Of a DNA stretch of 64,000 bases, positions 1 to 9,824 are shown piece by piece; positions within the stretch are counted from its first letter, which is position 1; each line of letters starts with the position of its first letter. Origin of the DNA: Cliona cf. orientalis (lineage: Eukaryota; Porifera; Demospongiae; Clionaida; Clionaidae). The stretch lies in NCBI GenBank assembly GCA_963930775.1, contig OZ005695.1, positions 744,001 through 808,000 on the forward strand, given 5' to 3'. The position numbers and the translations under genes are program-made. Under the pieces are notes generated by a model. That model was not told the DNA's origin, did no database searches, and worked only from the letters and a program-made list of their open reading frames with translations.

Positions 1-291
1 TGTGCGAGAGTAAACATGTGTACATGAGCCAGTGAGTGCTCGAGGAGCGTGTGCAACATGGTTATGTGTGTTGTGTTGTACATGCATAATTACATGTATA
101 ATTATAGTTTTACTCTCTTTCCCACTTTCTGTTCAAACGTTGGCAGCACATTCGGCCCACTCCACCACAAATTAACTGGTGTCAGGAGTGGGCCATGGGG
201 GGAGATTAGAGTCCCTTCACGCATAAATTACCACTCTTTATGAAGTGTCAGACATAGTATTTCGTATAAACACACACACACCTTCTTTTGA

Positions 292-1044
292 GTATGCCTT
301 TGTCTTAGTTTCTCTCTCAACCACCTTGAATCTCTCCATTTGCTGTATGAAAAAACAAACCAACGTGTACTCATTGGCAAGACCACATGTATGGTGGGCG
401 TCAATTAGAATAATCTAGTAATCTACCTTGGATACTATAGTAAACTAACACCAGTCAGAGGGGGGGCTCAGACTACATTGTTTACAAATAATCACAGTGC
501 TACTGGGGTTACCGTTTCTATCAATTTTCTATTCTCCATGAGGGGTCTCTTGTCCTTGATGTCATTAGAAGTCAGCCATGTCTTAATCTGGTCTCTCAAT
601 CTCTATACAGACACACAAATGTAAATCAAACTTGGCTCTCTCATGGGTTTAAATTATACAAGGCTGGGCCTACTTGTAGCTTCTTGATCTCTTTCTTGAG
701 GTCTGCTTCATACTTCTCTTTCTGATTGGCATTGGACGCACTGTGCACCTGAGGGCGTTGTAAAACGGGAGGGAAGAGAAAGAGAGAGCAGGGGGGCTTG
801 AATTAGAAATATCACCATTTCAAGGGGGTGGGAGGAAATTGAAGGACACTAACCTTCTTCCAGATGTCTTCGAATGTTTCAACGCCTTCGGAGACTTTCT
901 TTAGGCATCTCTCTATCTCTCCTGGAGAGTTAGGGAGGGAAGAAACGGTGCAAGGGGGAACAGAGACAAGCATAAAGTAGATCAGTTTTCGTGGCCTACA
1001 AACGGCCCGAGACCCATACCTTGTAACTTCCGCTTATCTGCCAT
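292..1044 (-). CDS. CNOT3: CCR4-NOT transcription complex subunit 3, 5' part (partial, runs off left edge)
   Basis: Five exons on the minus strand: 1044..1020, 921..854, 748..674, 602..513 and 342..292, all with GT-AG junctions and keeping one frame. They encode the conserved N-terminal coiled coil of Not3/Not5: a start [14 protein letters not shown], then [54 protein letters not shown] and [15 protein letters not shown]. These near-exact matches to animal CNOT3 fix the identity. CNOT3 is a scaffold subunit of the cytoplasmic CCR4-NOT mRNA deadenylase. The start is the only in-frame ATG giving the family N-terminus. Only about 110 residues lie in the window; the next exon and the C-terminal NOT box must be left of position 1. 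I see no further exon in 1-291, which holds short CA-rich sequence. The gene is head-to-head with CEP131, with about 200 bp between the two ATGs. Confidence 0.95.
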
Positions 1045-1246
1045 GGTCTACTGTGTGTGTTACTCTGCAGAGCGGCATTGAAAAAGCTTTCTACAAGCTA
1101 CCAAGGCGTCGCTATCTCTTCGACTCTGTCTCGACTCTATGCCTCGTGCACTCGGCCATTGACTGAATGTCACGTGACCCGTTGATGACGTCATTTGGCG
1201 GGAGCTCGTCACAACTTGAACGGACACGAAGGAAGACGGCAGAGAG
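1045..1246. promoter_or_regulatory. Bidirectional promoter region between CNOT3 and CEP131
   Basis: Only 202 bp separate the divergent start codons of CNOT3 (1044, minus) and CEP131 (1247, plus). The stretch contains CpG-containing sequence and CRE-like TGACGTCA at about 1186, but no TATA box that I can see. A shared promoter is inferred from spacing. Confidence 0.6.
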
Positions 1247-4200
1247 ATGGACTTATCTGGGGCGCTTACGACCAAGAAGATAGTCGAAAAACGGCCTCCA
1301 GGATCAAGAGCAAACAAGGTAAGCTTTTAAAGAGTAGCACCAACGTTTTTATAGCTTTCCCTGAAAGAAAAAGGCTGGTTTTCAAACACAAAGCTTGGCG
1401 GTTGACTCCGAGCTGTTTCTATGGTAGCTTTGGGTTGTAAACAAACCCTACTATTTCCTGTCCAAGTACTTTTCTCTATTCCAAGCTGCATACCTCTGTC
1501 ATTCACACGTGCACATGACTTGCACATGTACACATAATTTTATTATACTCTTTTCAAATAATATTTTTACACTCACTAACACAACACATAGGCTAGGCCA
1601 GCCACCACCTCATTTTCAAAGCGGCAGAGAGAAGGGCCCCCTCACCACCAAATTAGCAGGGTCCCACCCTTGCCTCTATTTGATGGAGGTGGCAGTAGCC
1701 CCAGCTTGGAGCTGCACTCCAGTCCAGTGCACTTGGCAACCCGCTCACTTAGTGCTCGCACTCTACACACATCGGCTGCAGCTACTGGTGGTAGTGGCGG
1801 TGGTGGTTTGCGATCCTCTTCAACTGTGTCTCTTCCTTCGAGTTTGAAACGATCTTCACTGGGTGCTCAACAAGTTAATGTGGCAGACAAGTCAGCACAG
1901 AGGAGGCAGAGTGAGAGAGGACATTCAGCAGCAAAGAAGAAGGTAAGAAAAGGAAGTTATGTTTGCTGGAATTAAGTCTTTGTCAACTAGTGGGGGCGTA
2001 CTTACTAAAACTTGAAATTATGTGACTATTTCCAGATTGGAGGAAAGCCGAAACAAGCTAGTGCCCGCTCTGACGAAGCCAATCACACGGATACGTCAAA
2101 GGATGTACATGCAGCATCAACGCCAGCTAAAGGTAATAATGGTACACCTGCTCCAGTGCAAGATCATTCTGCGAGTGAGGAGAGAAATGGCGGCCATACT
2201 GCAACTACCACTAGCACTACTGTTAAAAGTATCAGTGGTGGTGGGTTTAACATCACAGAGCACTTGCAAAAGAATGCATCGGATGTTGCTCTGGAGAGAA
2301 CGGATGGATCTCTTTCACCAGAGATGAACCAGTTTTTGGAGGATATTGGCTCAGTGGTTCCGACCTTGTCTCCTGATCACAGCCAACTGAAAAAGGAGCA
2401 CACTTCACCACATCATAAATCACGACCCAAAATTGCCGCTAATTTCAATACGTCAAATGCAATACCGAGAGTAAACGGACAAATTATGGATACTTCCGAT
2501 TCCCATTCACCAATTCCTGATTCCACCACCACAGTCACTAAAGCCCTTGATCCACATGTGGCTGCATCCAGAATACAGCAGTGGTATAGAGAAAACAAGA
2601 GTTTGAAAAAAACAGCTCAAGTCCACAGCCTGCTAGCCAGCAAGAGAGACGAACTGAATCGAAGCAGAAACGAAGAATTGCAAAGAATTCAGTTAGAACT
2701 GGAGGCTAGAGAGATGAAGGAGAGGGAGAGAGAGAAGAGAAGAGCAGCCAAGATGCAGGCGGCTAGGAGGGCTGCCATTGAGGATCTCAAGAGAAAGAGA
2801 GAGGAAAAGAGGGAGAGAGCGGAAAAGATTGCACAAGAAGAGATTGTGAGTCACCATAATCATTGTACCGTATAGCTGGAAATATTGGCGGGAATTAAAT
2901 TTGGCAGTTGAGCCCAAAATGGCTATTGCAAAAATATTGGCGGATTTAAATTTGGCGATTTGGTACAGGATCGCCACACATATGTATGCGAGTGGGAAAT
3001 TTTGGTGGATTTTTAATTTGGCGGTTGTAATATAGACCGCCAAACTGCCAAATTTAATTCCCCGCCAAATTTTCCGGCTATACGGTACTATCTGAGCTGG
3101 TGTGAGAACAATATTATTATTTATGTGTTTTATATAATTTGAATAGGCTCTGCTTCAAGCCAGTGGTAAAGTCAAACAGTCAAAATCGTCTCGTAAAAAG
3201 CCACCTTCGTCCAAGAAAGGAGACAAGCCCAAGGATAGTGATCGACCACCTCCTACTGAAGTGGACAAAGCTGTAGATGAATTCTTTGAGGTATGACAGT
3301 TGAGAGAAAAGTGCTGATGTAGCATCAGGTTATTAATACAGAAAGTGCCTTGCAATAACGTGGTCTGTAGCATTTTATGCTTTTTTACAAAATTTGATTT
3401 TTTTTAATTTCAGGCTGGTGATAGCCGGCAACACAGAGTAGTAGCAGTTCCCCACACTACCACCACTGCATCACCTCTGCCGCCACGTGAGAGCTCTGAC
3501 TCCGCCCACCTCCCGCCACACAACAACAATAGCAGCACATACAACAACATCCTAAAGACGCTGGCACTATTAGAAGAAGCTCCACCCCCTCTCGCCGACA
3601 ATCCCACGTCAAGAGGGGGGGACGATGCCAATTCTCATTTGAATCAAAGTGGGTACTACCTCTCTGTGGACAATGTTAGTAAACTGGAGTCCCTATCCTC
3701 GGCTAATAGAGGGGTAGACCCTGCCTTAGTTAGTGGAATGGGTGGTGGTGGTGCTGGTGGTGTGTCGTCTTCGGGAGGTCTATCGGAGAGTAAACTCCAG
3801 AGTATTCTCAGCTACCTGGACGAGATGGATAAGGCAGATCAGGAGCTACTCTCGGACATTTCCAAGACTCGCTCGAGGCCCAAGACGGAGGCCCTGCCCA
3901 CCCCTCGCACTGCGGCTGTGGCTATGAAGGGCAGCAGGGGAGCTGAGAAAACAAAGAAAAAGCAGGGAAATGAAAACTCTAATGAGTAAGTCCCCACCAA
4001 ATTAAGATATGTCAGTGACTCCAAGCTGCTCTCCTGTCTTTCAGTATAAATATTCCCATTTTTCAGTATTTTGCATGCATTTTCAGTATTTTTCAAAGGG
4101 CTCATATATGATGTATGTACTAAATTCTCCCAGTTTCAGTGTTTTTTTCAATTTTATCAGTACTTATGGTCAGAATTCAGTAAAAATACTGACAAATCCG

Positions 4201-7200
4201 TATACTTGATATGTAAATTTCCATAAATTGACTACTTATTCAGTGCTCGGCTTGGTACTGAGCTGGATGTTGCCACGGCGGTAGCCAGTGACGTCACCTC
4301 GACCATCATGGCCCAAAGACTGGAGCTCGACAACAAGAACAAGACTGTGGAAATGCTGCAAAAAGCGCTGAGTCAGCAGCGGGAGTTGACCGTGTACCAC
4401 GCCAAGGAGATGGAGAAGGAAGGTCAAAGGAGACTCGACCTCCAGAAGCAGGAGTATGAGGGTACCATACAGAGACACCAGTGCTTCATCGATCAGGTAA
4501 GGAGTGAAATAACAAAAAAATTAACAAAACTGAAGTGTATCCATCCACTTCGGCTGCATGAAAAATTTTCAGTCTTCAGATAATATTTTGTCATTTTGCA
4601 CTCGCTAAGAAAAAATTTTAGATTCTGAATCTGATGCATGTATGTGTAACAAAACTGAAATGTACTCGGGTATCCATCCACTTGGGTTGCGTGGAAAAAT
4701 TTTCAATCTTCAGATAATATTTTGTCATTTTTGCACTCGCTAAGAAAAATTTTATATTCTCAATCTGATGCATGTATGTAGTTGATTGATGATAAGAAAG
4801 TGCTGAGTGAGCGCTGTGAACAGCTGGTACAGGAGCTCAAGGAACTAGACAAGAAGTACAAAACTCGCCTAAAGACTCTAGAGGACAACCACGCTGCTGA
4901 GCTGGCAAAAATAAAACAGGTCTCGGCCGCGGCTGACAAACTACGGAGAGAGAAATGGAGAGCTGAAGAAACGCAACGAATAAAGGAATCGACCGTCAAG
5001 AGCCTCGAGCCGGAGATACAAAGAATCATTGCCAAGGGGAAGGCTGAGATTCAAAAACTGAAGGCGATTCACGAGGCAGAACTGCTTCAGTCGGATGAGA
5101 GAGCCAGCAGGAGGTTTGTGGCACAGATGGAGGAGCTGAGAGCGCAGTGTGCGGAGGAGAAGGAGATGGCATGTGCTCACGAGAGAGAGCTAGCAAGACA
5201 AAGGTACATAAGTCCCTCTTGTACCTTTAACATTAATTGTTTGCTTATACACACATATATTATACAATATACCGTATAGTGGGAAAGTTTGACAAGGAAT
5301 TAAATTTGGTGGTTTGGCGGTCTATATTACAACCACCAAATTAAAATCCACCAAAATTTCTTACTCACATATATACATGTATGTATGGCGATCCCATATC
5401 GAACCGCCAAATTTAAATATGCAAATATTCTTGCAATAGCAGTTTTGGGCTCAATTGCCAAATTTAATTCCCACCAATATTTCTGGCTATACCGTATCTA
5501 CATTGTAGGTATGAGAAGTTGGCTGAGCAGGAGGAGCTGAGCTACCAGCAGCAGAGGAGGAAGCTCTTTGGAGAGGTGCAGCAAGAGAAGGAGAAACTAG
5601 CAGCTCAATTCCACCAACAGAGGGTGCTACTGGAGCAGCAGCAGAAGCAGATGGAGGAAGACAAGCAAAGGTGAGGAGACCAGCTTTGATGTAGTAACAT
5701 CACAAAGCATGTATAGTAAACAAACTAACCCTTTGTAGCTCCGAGGACAATGGTGTTAGCTGAGTGTAGTCGCATGTGTGTAATTTGTAGCAGCATTGTG
5801 CACCTACATGTAGCTTAGCCATTTTACACTGGTGACTGCATTCAGGGGCATCATGTTATTTGGTTTGAGTGATTTTTTTCATGTAATGATAATTTCGTAG
5901 GTATAGTGATGATCTGAAGGTTGCCCACAGTCAGCAGCTTGAGGAGATGCAGCGGCGTCACTCCAGCGAGCTCAGGGAACAGAGAGAGAGAATGGAGCTG
6001 GAGAAACAAGCGTGGGAGGAGAACATCTTGAAGAGGCAGGACACAGCCATGATGACCAGGGAGAGGGAGATGAGGGAACAACTCAGGCAAGAGAGAGACA
6101 AGGTGAAAGAAATTTAATGTTTGTTAGTACATGTAATTTTTAGAAACATAAACGTATATTATACAGTGTGTTGTAATAACCACAAAAAAATACACTAATA
6201 GCACCAAAAATGAGGAAAGGAGTAATAATCGATGCTTACATGTACTTTCTTGTGACATTTACTATGTATTGGTTAGAATAAGCTTTGATCAATATAATAT
6301 ACACACAGAATATTCACCGTTCCTTTCTTGGTTATGTACTATTATAGGAGATAGAGATGGTGATTGGTCGGCTGGAGGAGGAGACGGCCTCATCGAGAGA
6401 GGAGTCTGAGAGAGCGGCAGAGGCTAGGGTCAAAAGGATAAGAGACAAGTACGAAGCGGAACTGAGAGAGGTCGAAAGGTCAGAGAGACAGACACTGGAG
6501 AAATTCAACACCATGAAGGTTGGTCACTTTAAAACCTATATAATATTATAGCGACCTACATGCATGATAAAAGTAAGTTTTTCTATGGAATGGAAAGTTA
6601 GAGTTGGCTCATACATGTACATGGAAATTTTTCACTTTAAAGCACATGATAATAGTGGATATTATGAATATCAAAATGTATGCTTTTTTGGCTAATTTTC
6701 TAATTCTGATACAAACAATGTCATAATAGTCATCACCCCCAAACTCCAGAGTCAGGTGGTAGAGATGGAGGGAGAGGTGACCCGCTTGAACTCACTGCTG
6801 AGGCAGAAGGAGAGAGAGGTGGAGCAGGTCAGCCAGGTCGCCACCAAGCTTACCAGCGAGAGGGACAATGTCGCTGATGTTGTCAGACAGGAGTTTGCCG
6901 ATAGGTCAGTCTAAACCACATACACGTGTAGCTCTAACAATGGAAAGTTTCTTAGAGGCATCAATTAACAAATCATTCTTGTAAAAGGTTGATAGCCTCC
7001 CCCCGCCCCCCCCCCCCCCCCCCCACCCACCTCCCAAGCCCCCAAATGTAATTCTTTCCAAAGTTGTTTCTATGCCACCTGCGAAACACAATACATAATA
7101 TTATGTAAGTTACTGCCTTTGTTCTTTTTGGGTAAATACTCAGTGATAACACACAATACTAAATAAAGGGCTTGGAGCATGCTATTACAGAAACTTCAGA

Positions 7201-7500
7201 GATTAAAGGAATCTTAAAATTTATTCTTCTTTGTATAGGCTGGTTAGCACAGATGAGGAGAACAAGCAGCTAAAGATAGAAATGAGTGAGCTTCGAGCTA
7301 GACACAAGGTTGAGCTGGAGAGAGTGCGGCAGGGCAAGGAGAGAGAGATGGAGGAAGTCCACGGGAGAGTCAAGCAAGCTCTGGCAAAGAAGGAGGAGAA
7401 CTTGACCAGCCTCAGGCAGCAGTATGAGGCGGCGCTAAAGAGAGCAGACCACTTGGAAATGTTACTCGAGAGACAGAGAAAGGAATTACTCAAGAAATAA
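1247..7500 (+). CDS. CEP131: Centrosomal protein of 131 kDa (AZI1/CEP131)
   Basis: Twelve exons: 1247..1318, 1592..1942, 2036..2845, 3147..3290, 3414..3985, 4244..4495, 4782..5204, 5509..5670, 5901..6102, 6348..6518, 6750..6904, 7239..7500. Together they give 3,576 nt (1,191 aa), in frame from ATG to TAA. The N-terminal third is low-complexity and Ser/Gly-rich, then comes an IQ-like motif (AASRIQQWYRENK), SLLASKRDELNRSRNEELQR, a basic Arg/Glu coiled coil, and a LQSILSYLDEMDK block. The C-terminal half is continuous coiled coil including MAQRLELDNKNKTVEMLQ, IQRHQCFIDQ and LIDDKKVLSERCE, signature segments of animal CEP131. Vertebrate CEP131 is about 1,080 aa, a centriolar-satellite and ciliary-base protein linked to BBSome and IFT traffic. 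Introns hold a MITE pair (2866-3087, 5270-5496) and a tandem duplication (4528-4780). It converges on the hydrolase gene, with 209 bp between the stop codons. Confidence 0.93.
2866..3087. mobile_element. MITE-like inverted-repeat element, family A copy 1 (CEP131 intron 3)
   Basis: Both ends read TACCGTATAGC-GGAAA when the right end is reverse-complemented, and the inverted similarity extends about 45 bp inward (AATTAAATTTGGC). No coding capacity. It lies wholly inside the intron 2846-3146. Copy 2 is at 5270-5496 in the opposite orientation. Confidence 0.8.
4528..4780 (+). repeat. Tandem duplication of about 125 bp ending at a CEP131 splice acceptor
   Basis: Two adjacent units share GTATCCATCCACTT, AATTTTCA-TCTTCAGATAA, TTTTGTCATTT-GCACTCGC and CTGATGCATGTATGT. 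The first ends ...TATGTGTAAC; the second ends ...TATGTAG, immediately followed by exon 7 at 4782. The active acceptor is therefore in the second copy and the first copy carries a GT in place of the AG. Confidence 0.8.
5270..5496. mobile_element. MITE-like element, family A copy 2 (CEP131 intron 7)
   Basis: Same family as 2866-3087 in reverse orientation: TACCGTATAG at the left and CTATACCGTA at the right, with shared internal blocks (GGCGGTCTATATTACAACC, GGGCTCAATTGCC). It ends 12 bp before exon 8 (5509), so element sequence lies where the polypyrimidine tract and branch region should be. Confidence 0.8.
7004..7024. repeat. Poly-C tract in the last CEP131 intron
   Basis: Homopolymer of about 20 C within a C-rich stretch at 6999-7040. 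The exact length is probably variable and assembly-sensitive. Confidence 0.7.
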
Positions 7501-7709
7501 TTCCCGTTTGTAATAAAATCCCACATAATAATTATTACGTTGTGCACAAGATGACTAATTTTTTATTACTATGTGTGGGGCGAGGGCAAAAATTTTGCGA
7601 CGCTGTTCATGATGGTACATGCTATTCAACTTTTTTTTTGAGAAATGCACACAAAAATAGATTCATATATTATGCTGTCATAAAAATATTATGGATACCA
7701 TTAAAATTT

Positions 7710-9179
7710 TTACTGGGTACACAGATCTGCCTTGAGGTCTCCTAGTTCCACGGGCATTAGGTCTCTGGTGACAATGTGCTTGATAATGTCCTTGTTTCCT
7801 TGAGTGAAGTTGCCAAAGAAGGCGGCCAGTACTCCAGGCACAAACACCTCACGGTAGAGCTTCCGATTATTACTCTTGTTGGTCTTACAGAAGTTGGATA
7901 GGTGGCAAGCTGCAAGAAAATTGTAAAAAAAAAAAAAAAAATCGGGAGATAATAATTATTATCTAGTTGTGTTACTATACTCACCCTCCCATCCAGGAAA
8001 CTCATTCAAGATGTCACAGTGACCATAGTCCTAAGTAGTAGAATGGTGTGCCACCGCTTTAAAAATGCTGGTTTTCTTGAATAATTTTTGTCTTTCACTT
8101 ACTGTGACATTCATGAGAATTTTTGGGCACTCCAAGTTGTCGTAAAAGTGGAAGTAGCTGTCTCCCTTGATGCAGCACTGAGGGAACTCCATGCAGAGCT
8201 GGGTGCCATAGCACAAGCTAGGGATGGAGAAACCTAGCGGCTTGATGAAGTGGTTACTGCCTGGCTCAAGAAATGCAGCTGCCTAAGGAAAAGAAAAAAA
8301 TTACAAAAATCCTGTGGGCCCTCTTGATTTCTTGCCATTGCAGTTGAGAATCTTAGCTAAACTTTAGAATGGGAGATTATCTAATGGTTTGAATGTCATT
8401 ATCAATTACCTTGGCAAAGGTATGATTTTGTTGAAGCATCTGAATGAGGGTATCACCTCCCAGAGAGTGACTCAGGATGCCCAGATCACCCCAGGACGCT
8501 GTGACATTGCCACCTCCTTCAGAGCTAGGCAGAACCTTCTGCACCAGGTTATCCTCCAACTGAAATTATTAAAATTAATTTTGATATTGTATGCATATTG
8601 TTGATTATGATCGTGTATTTCTATCTTACCCACTTGAGCACTTTAAATGTCTCTTCTGGTATACTCTTGATGATCTCTTCCCGTGCATCAGCTGCTAGCG
8701 CAGGGTAGTAGGGATCTATACCAGCAATGATGTAACCATAGGCGGCAAAATTCGCCATGACTGTTGAGTAGAACTCGGGGAAGACCACTCCATTCAGACC
8801 AGGGACAAAGAGAATGGGAACATACGTCCCAGGGGAGGTGGGGTAGTAGACTGCAGGGGTAATGAGTGCATCTCTCTCTCTCTCTCTCTCTCTCACTCTC
8901 ACTCACTATCTATATGGAGAGGGACGTGATCACGGTCCTTGTTGAGGATCCTTGTGTTGACGGGGAAGGGGCCAGGCCGAAATGGATCGCCATTGTACAC
9001 AAAAGGTAAGGCCACACCTGCAAGACGTGAAAATTAATATAAGGATCCACATCACGACTCAATGTGTTTTAAAATTTTTAGAGCATCCTACCTTTCGCTG
9101 AACGCTGGCTCAACGATAGAACTGGATCTAGTCCTATGTATAAAGTGAGCAATATTGCACACACGCGCCGGCTGGACAT
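7710..9179 (-). CDS. Secreted chlorophyllase-like alpha/beta hydrolase
   Basis: Seven exons: 9179..9092, 9017..8907, 8871..8630, 8559..8410, 8282..8103, 8030..7985, 7909..7710; 1,017 nt, 338 aa, in frame throughout. Residues 1-25 form a signal peptide (MSSRRVCAILLTLYIGL). The fold follows the chlorophyllase / PET-hydrolase-like family: a first strand ILFVPGLNGVV with the oxyanion region, AAYGYIIAGIDPYYP, then a lipase box SHSLGG with nucleophile Ser about residue 179, and a C-terminal DYGHCD with the likely catalytic His about residue 261. The consensus box is GHSRG; here the first Gly is Ser. Several Cys pairs fit a secreted, disulfide-bonded enzyme. Chlorophyllase-like genes are known in some invertebrates, and the substrate (an ester such as a tetrapyrrole or lipid) cannot be read from sequence. 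Intron 2 is only 35 bp. The 5' end is head-to-head with the CARD-RNF213 gene (353 bp apart). Confidence 0.85.
8872..8906 (-). other. 35-bp intron made almost entirely of a GA microsatellite
   Basis: On the minus strand the intron starts GTGAGTGAGAG and ends in (GA)n-G with the AG acceptor. Without removing it the frame hits TGA at once; with it removed the exons join in frame (HID-N-ALITPAVYYP). The ordinary introns in this window are 45 bp or more. Confidence 0.75.
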
Positions 9180-9532
9180 CACTCCAACGGCAGCGTTCAG
9201 TTCTTCCAGGATGGACGCGCATTGAATTAGGGTTTATTCATTATTCTATGCTTTGTTGGAAATGGTCGTCATTGAAGTGAGCATCAAAATCCACATTCCC
9301 AGTCCAGAGTCCGATCCCCAAGAAGTGCCTTGACCGTCGACTGCATTTTGACCGTGGTCGCAGCTCTAGCTCTGGACACAGCGCCTATGAGAGTGATCCC
9401 GAGGGGACTACCTCGTCGGCTATGCTAATATAATAAAAGTGAAAGGTGAGGGCAAATTTTAAGCTTAATTATCAGTGATTATCGATTAATCTTATAAAAT
9501 TAGACTCTGAAGGGGTGTATCCATTATACAAG

Positions 9533-9824
9533 ATGGCAGAAAAGAACATTGAGCACCAATCACTGATTCAGTTTACTGATAATCTGACTCAACGCAACAT
9601 CGTTTCGGTAACTTCTAAGCTTTTTGCCAAGGGTCTTGTGTCTAAGGACGTTCATGACTCCATACTGAGCAGTGATGCTTCAAACCAATCAAAGGCTGCT
9701 AAACTCGTATCATGTGTGCTCGATAAGGTTAAAGAATCTGGTGATCAGTGGCAGATTTTGATTGATGTGCTAGGGGAGGATTCTTACTTGGATGGAATTG
9801 TATTGAAGATTACAAAAATCCGTG
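9533..9824 (+). other. CARD-like death-fold exon of CARD-RNF213
   Basis: Encodes about 97 residues with the helix pattern of a CARD: NLTQRNIVSVTSKLFAKGL, then VSKDVHDSIL, SNQSKAAKLVSCVLDKV, and WQILIDVLGEDSYLDGIVL. This matches the CARD scheme of helix 2-3 LL..GLLS..., a charged short helix, K(A)xKLLD.L..KG, and a final amphipathic helix. CARDs mediate homotypic assembly in apoptosome- and inflammasome-type complexes. A DED or another death fold is possible. The exon ends in phase 1 at 9824 and is followed by an unusually long 1,168-bp intron. Confidence 0.7.

Noticed and set aside
1195-1440. Plus-strand 81-codon ORF over CEP131 exon 1
   Set aside because: Different frame; the real exon starts at 1247 and ends at a GT donor at 1318.
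8621-8902. Hydrolase start at a Met within (GA)n (MRVRERERERD)
   Set aside because: The Arg/Glu run is the translated GA-repeat intron; upstream exons with a signal peptide join in frame.
9515-9532. Upstream in-frame extension of CARD-RNF213
   Set aside because: It would need a GTG start; ATG at 9533 is the first normal start.
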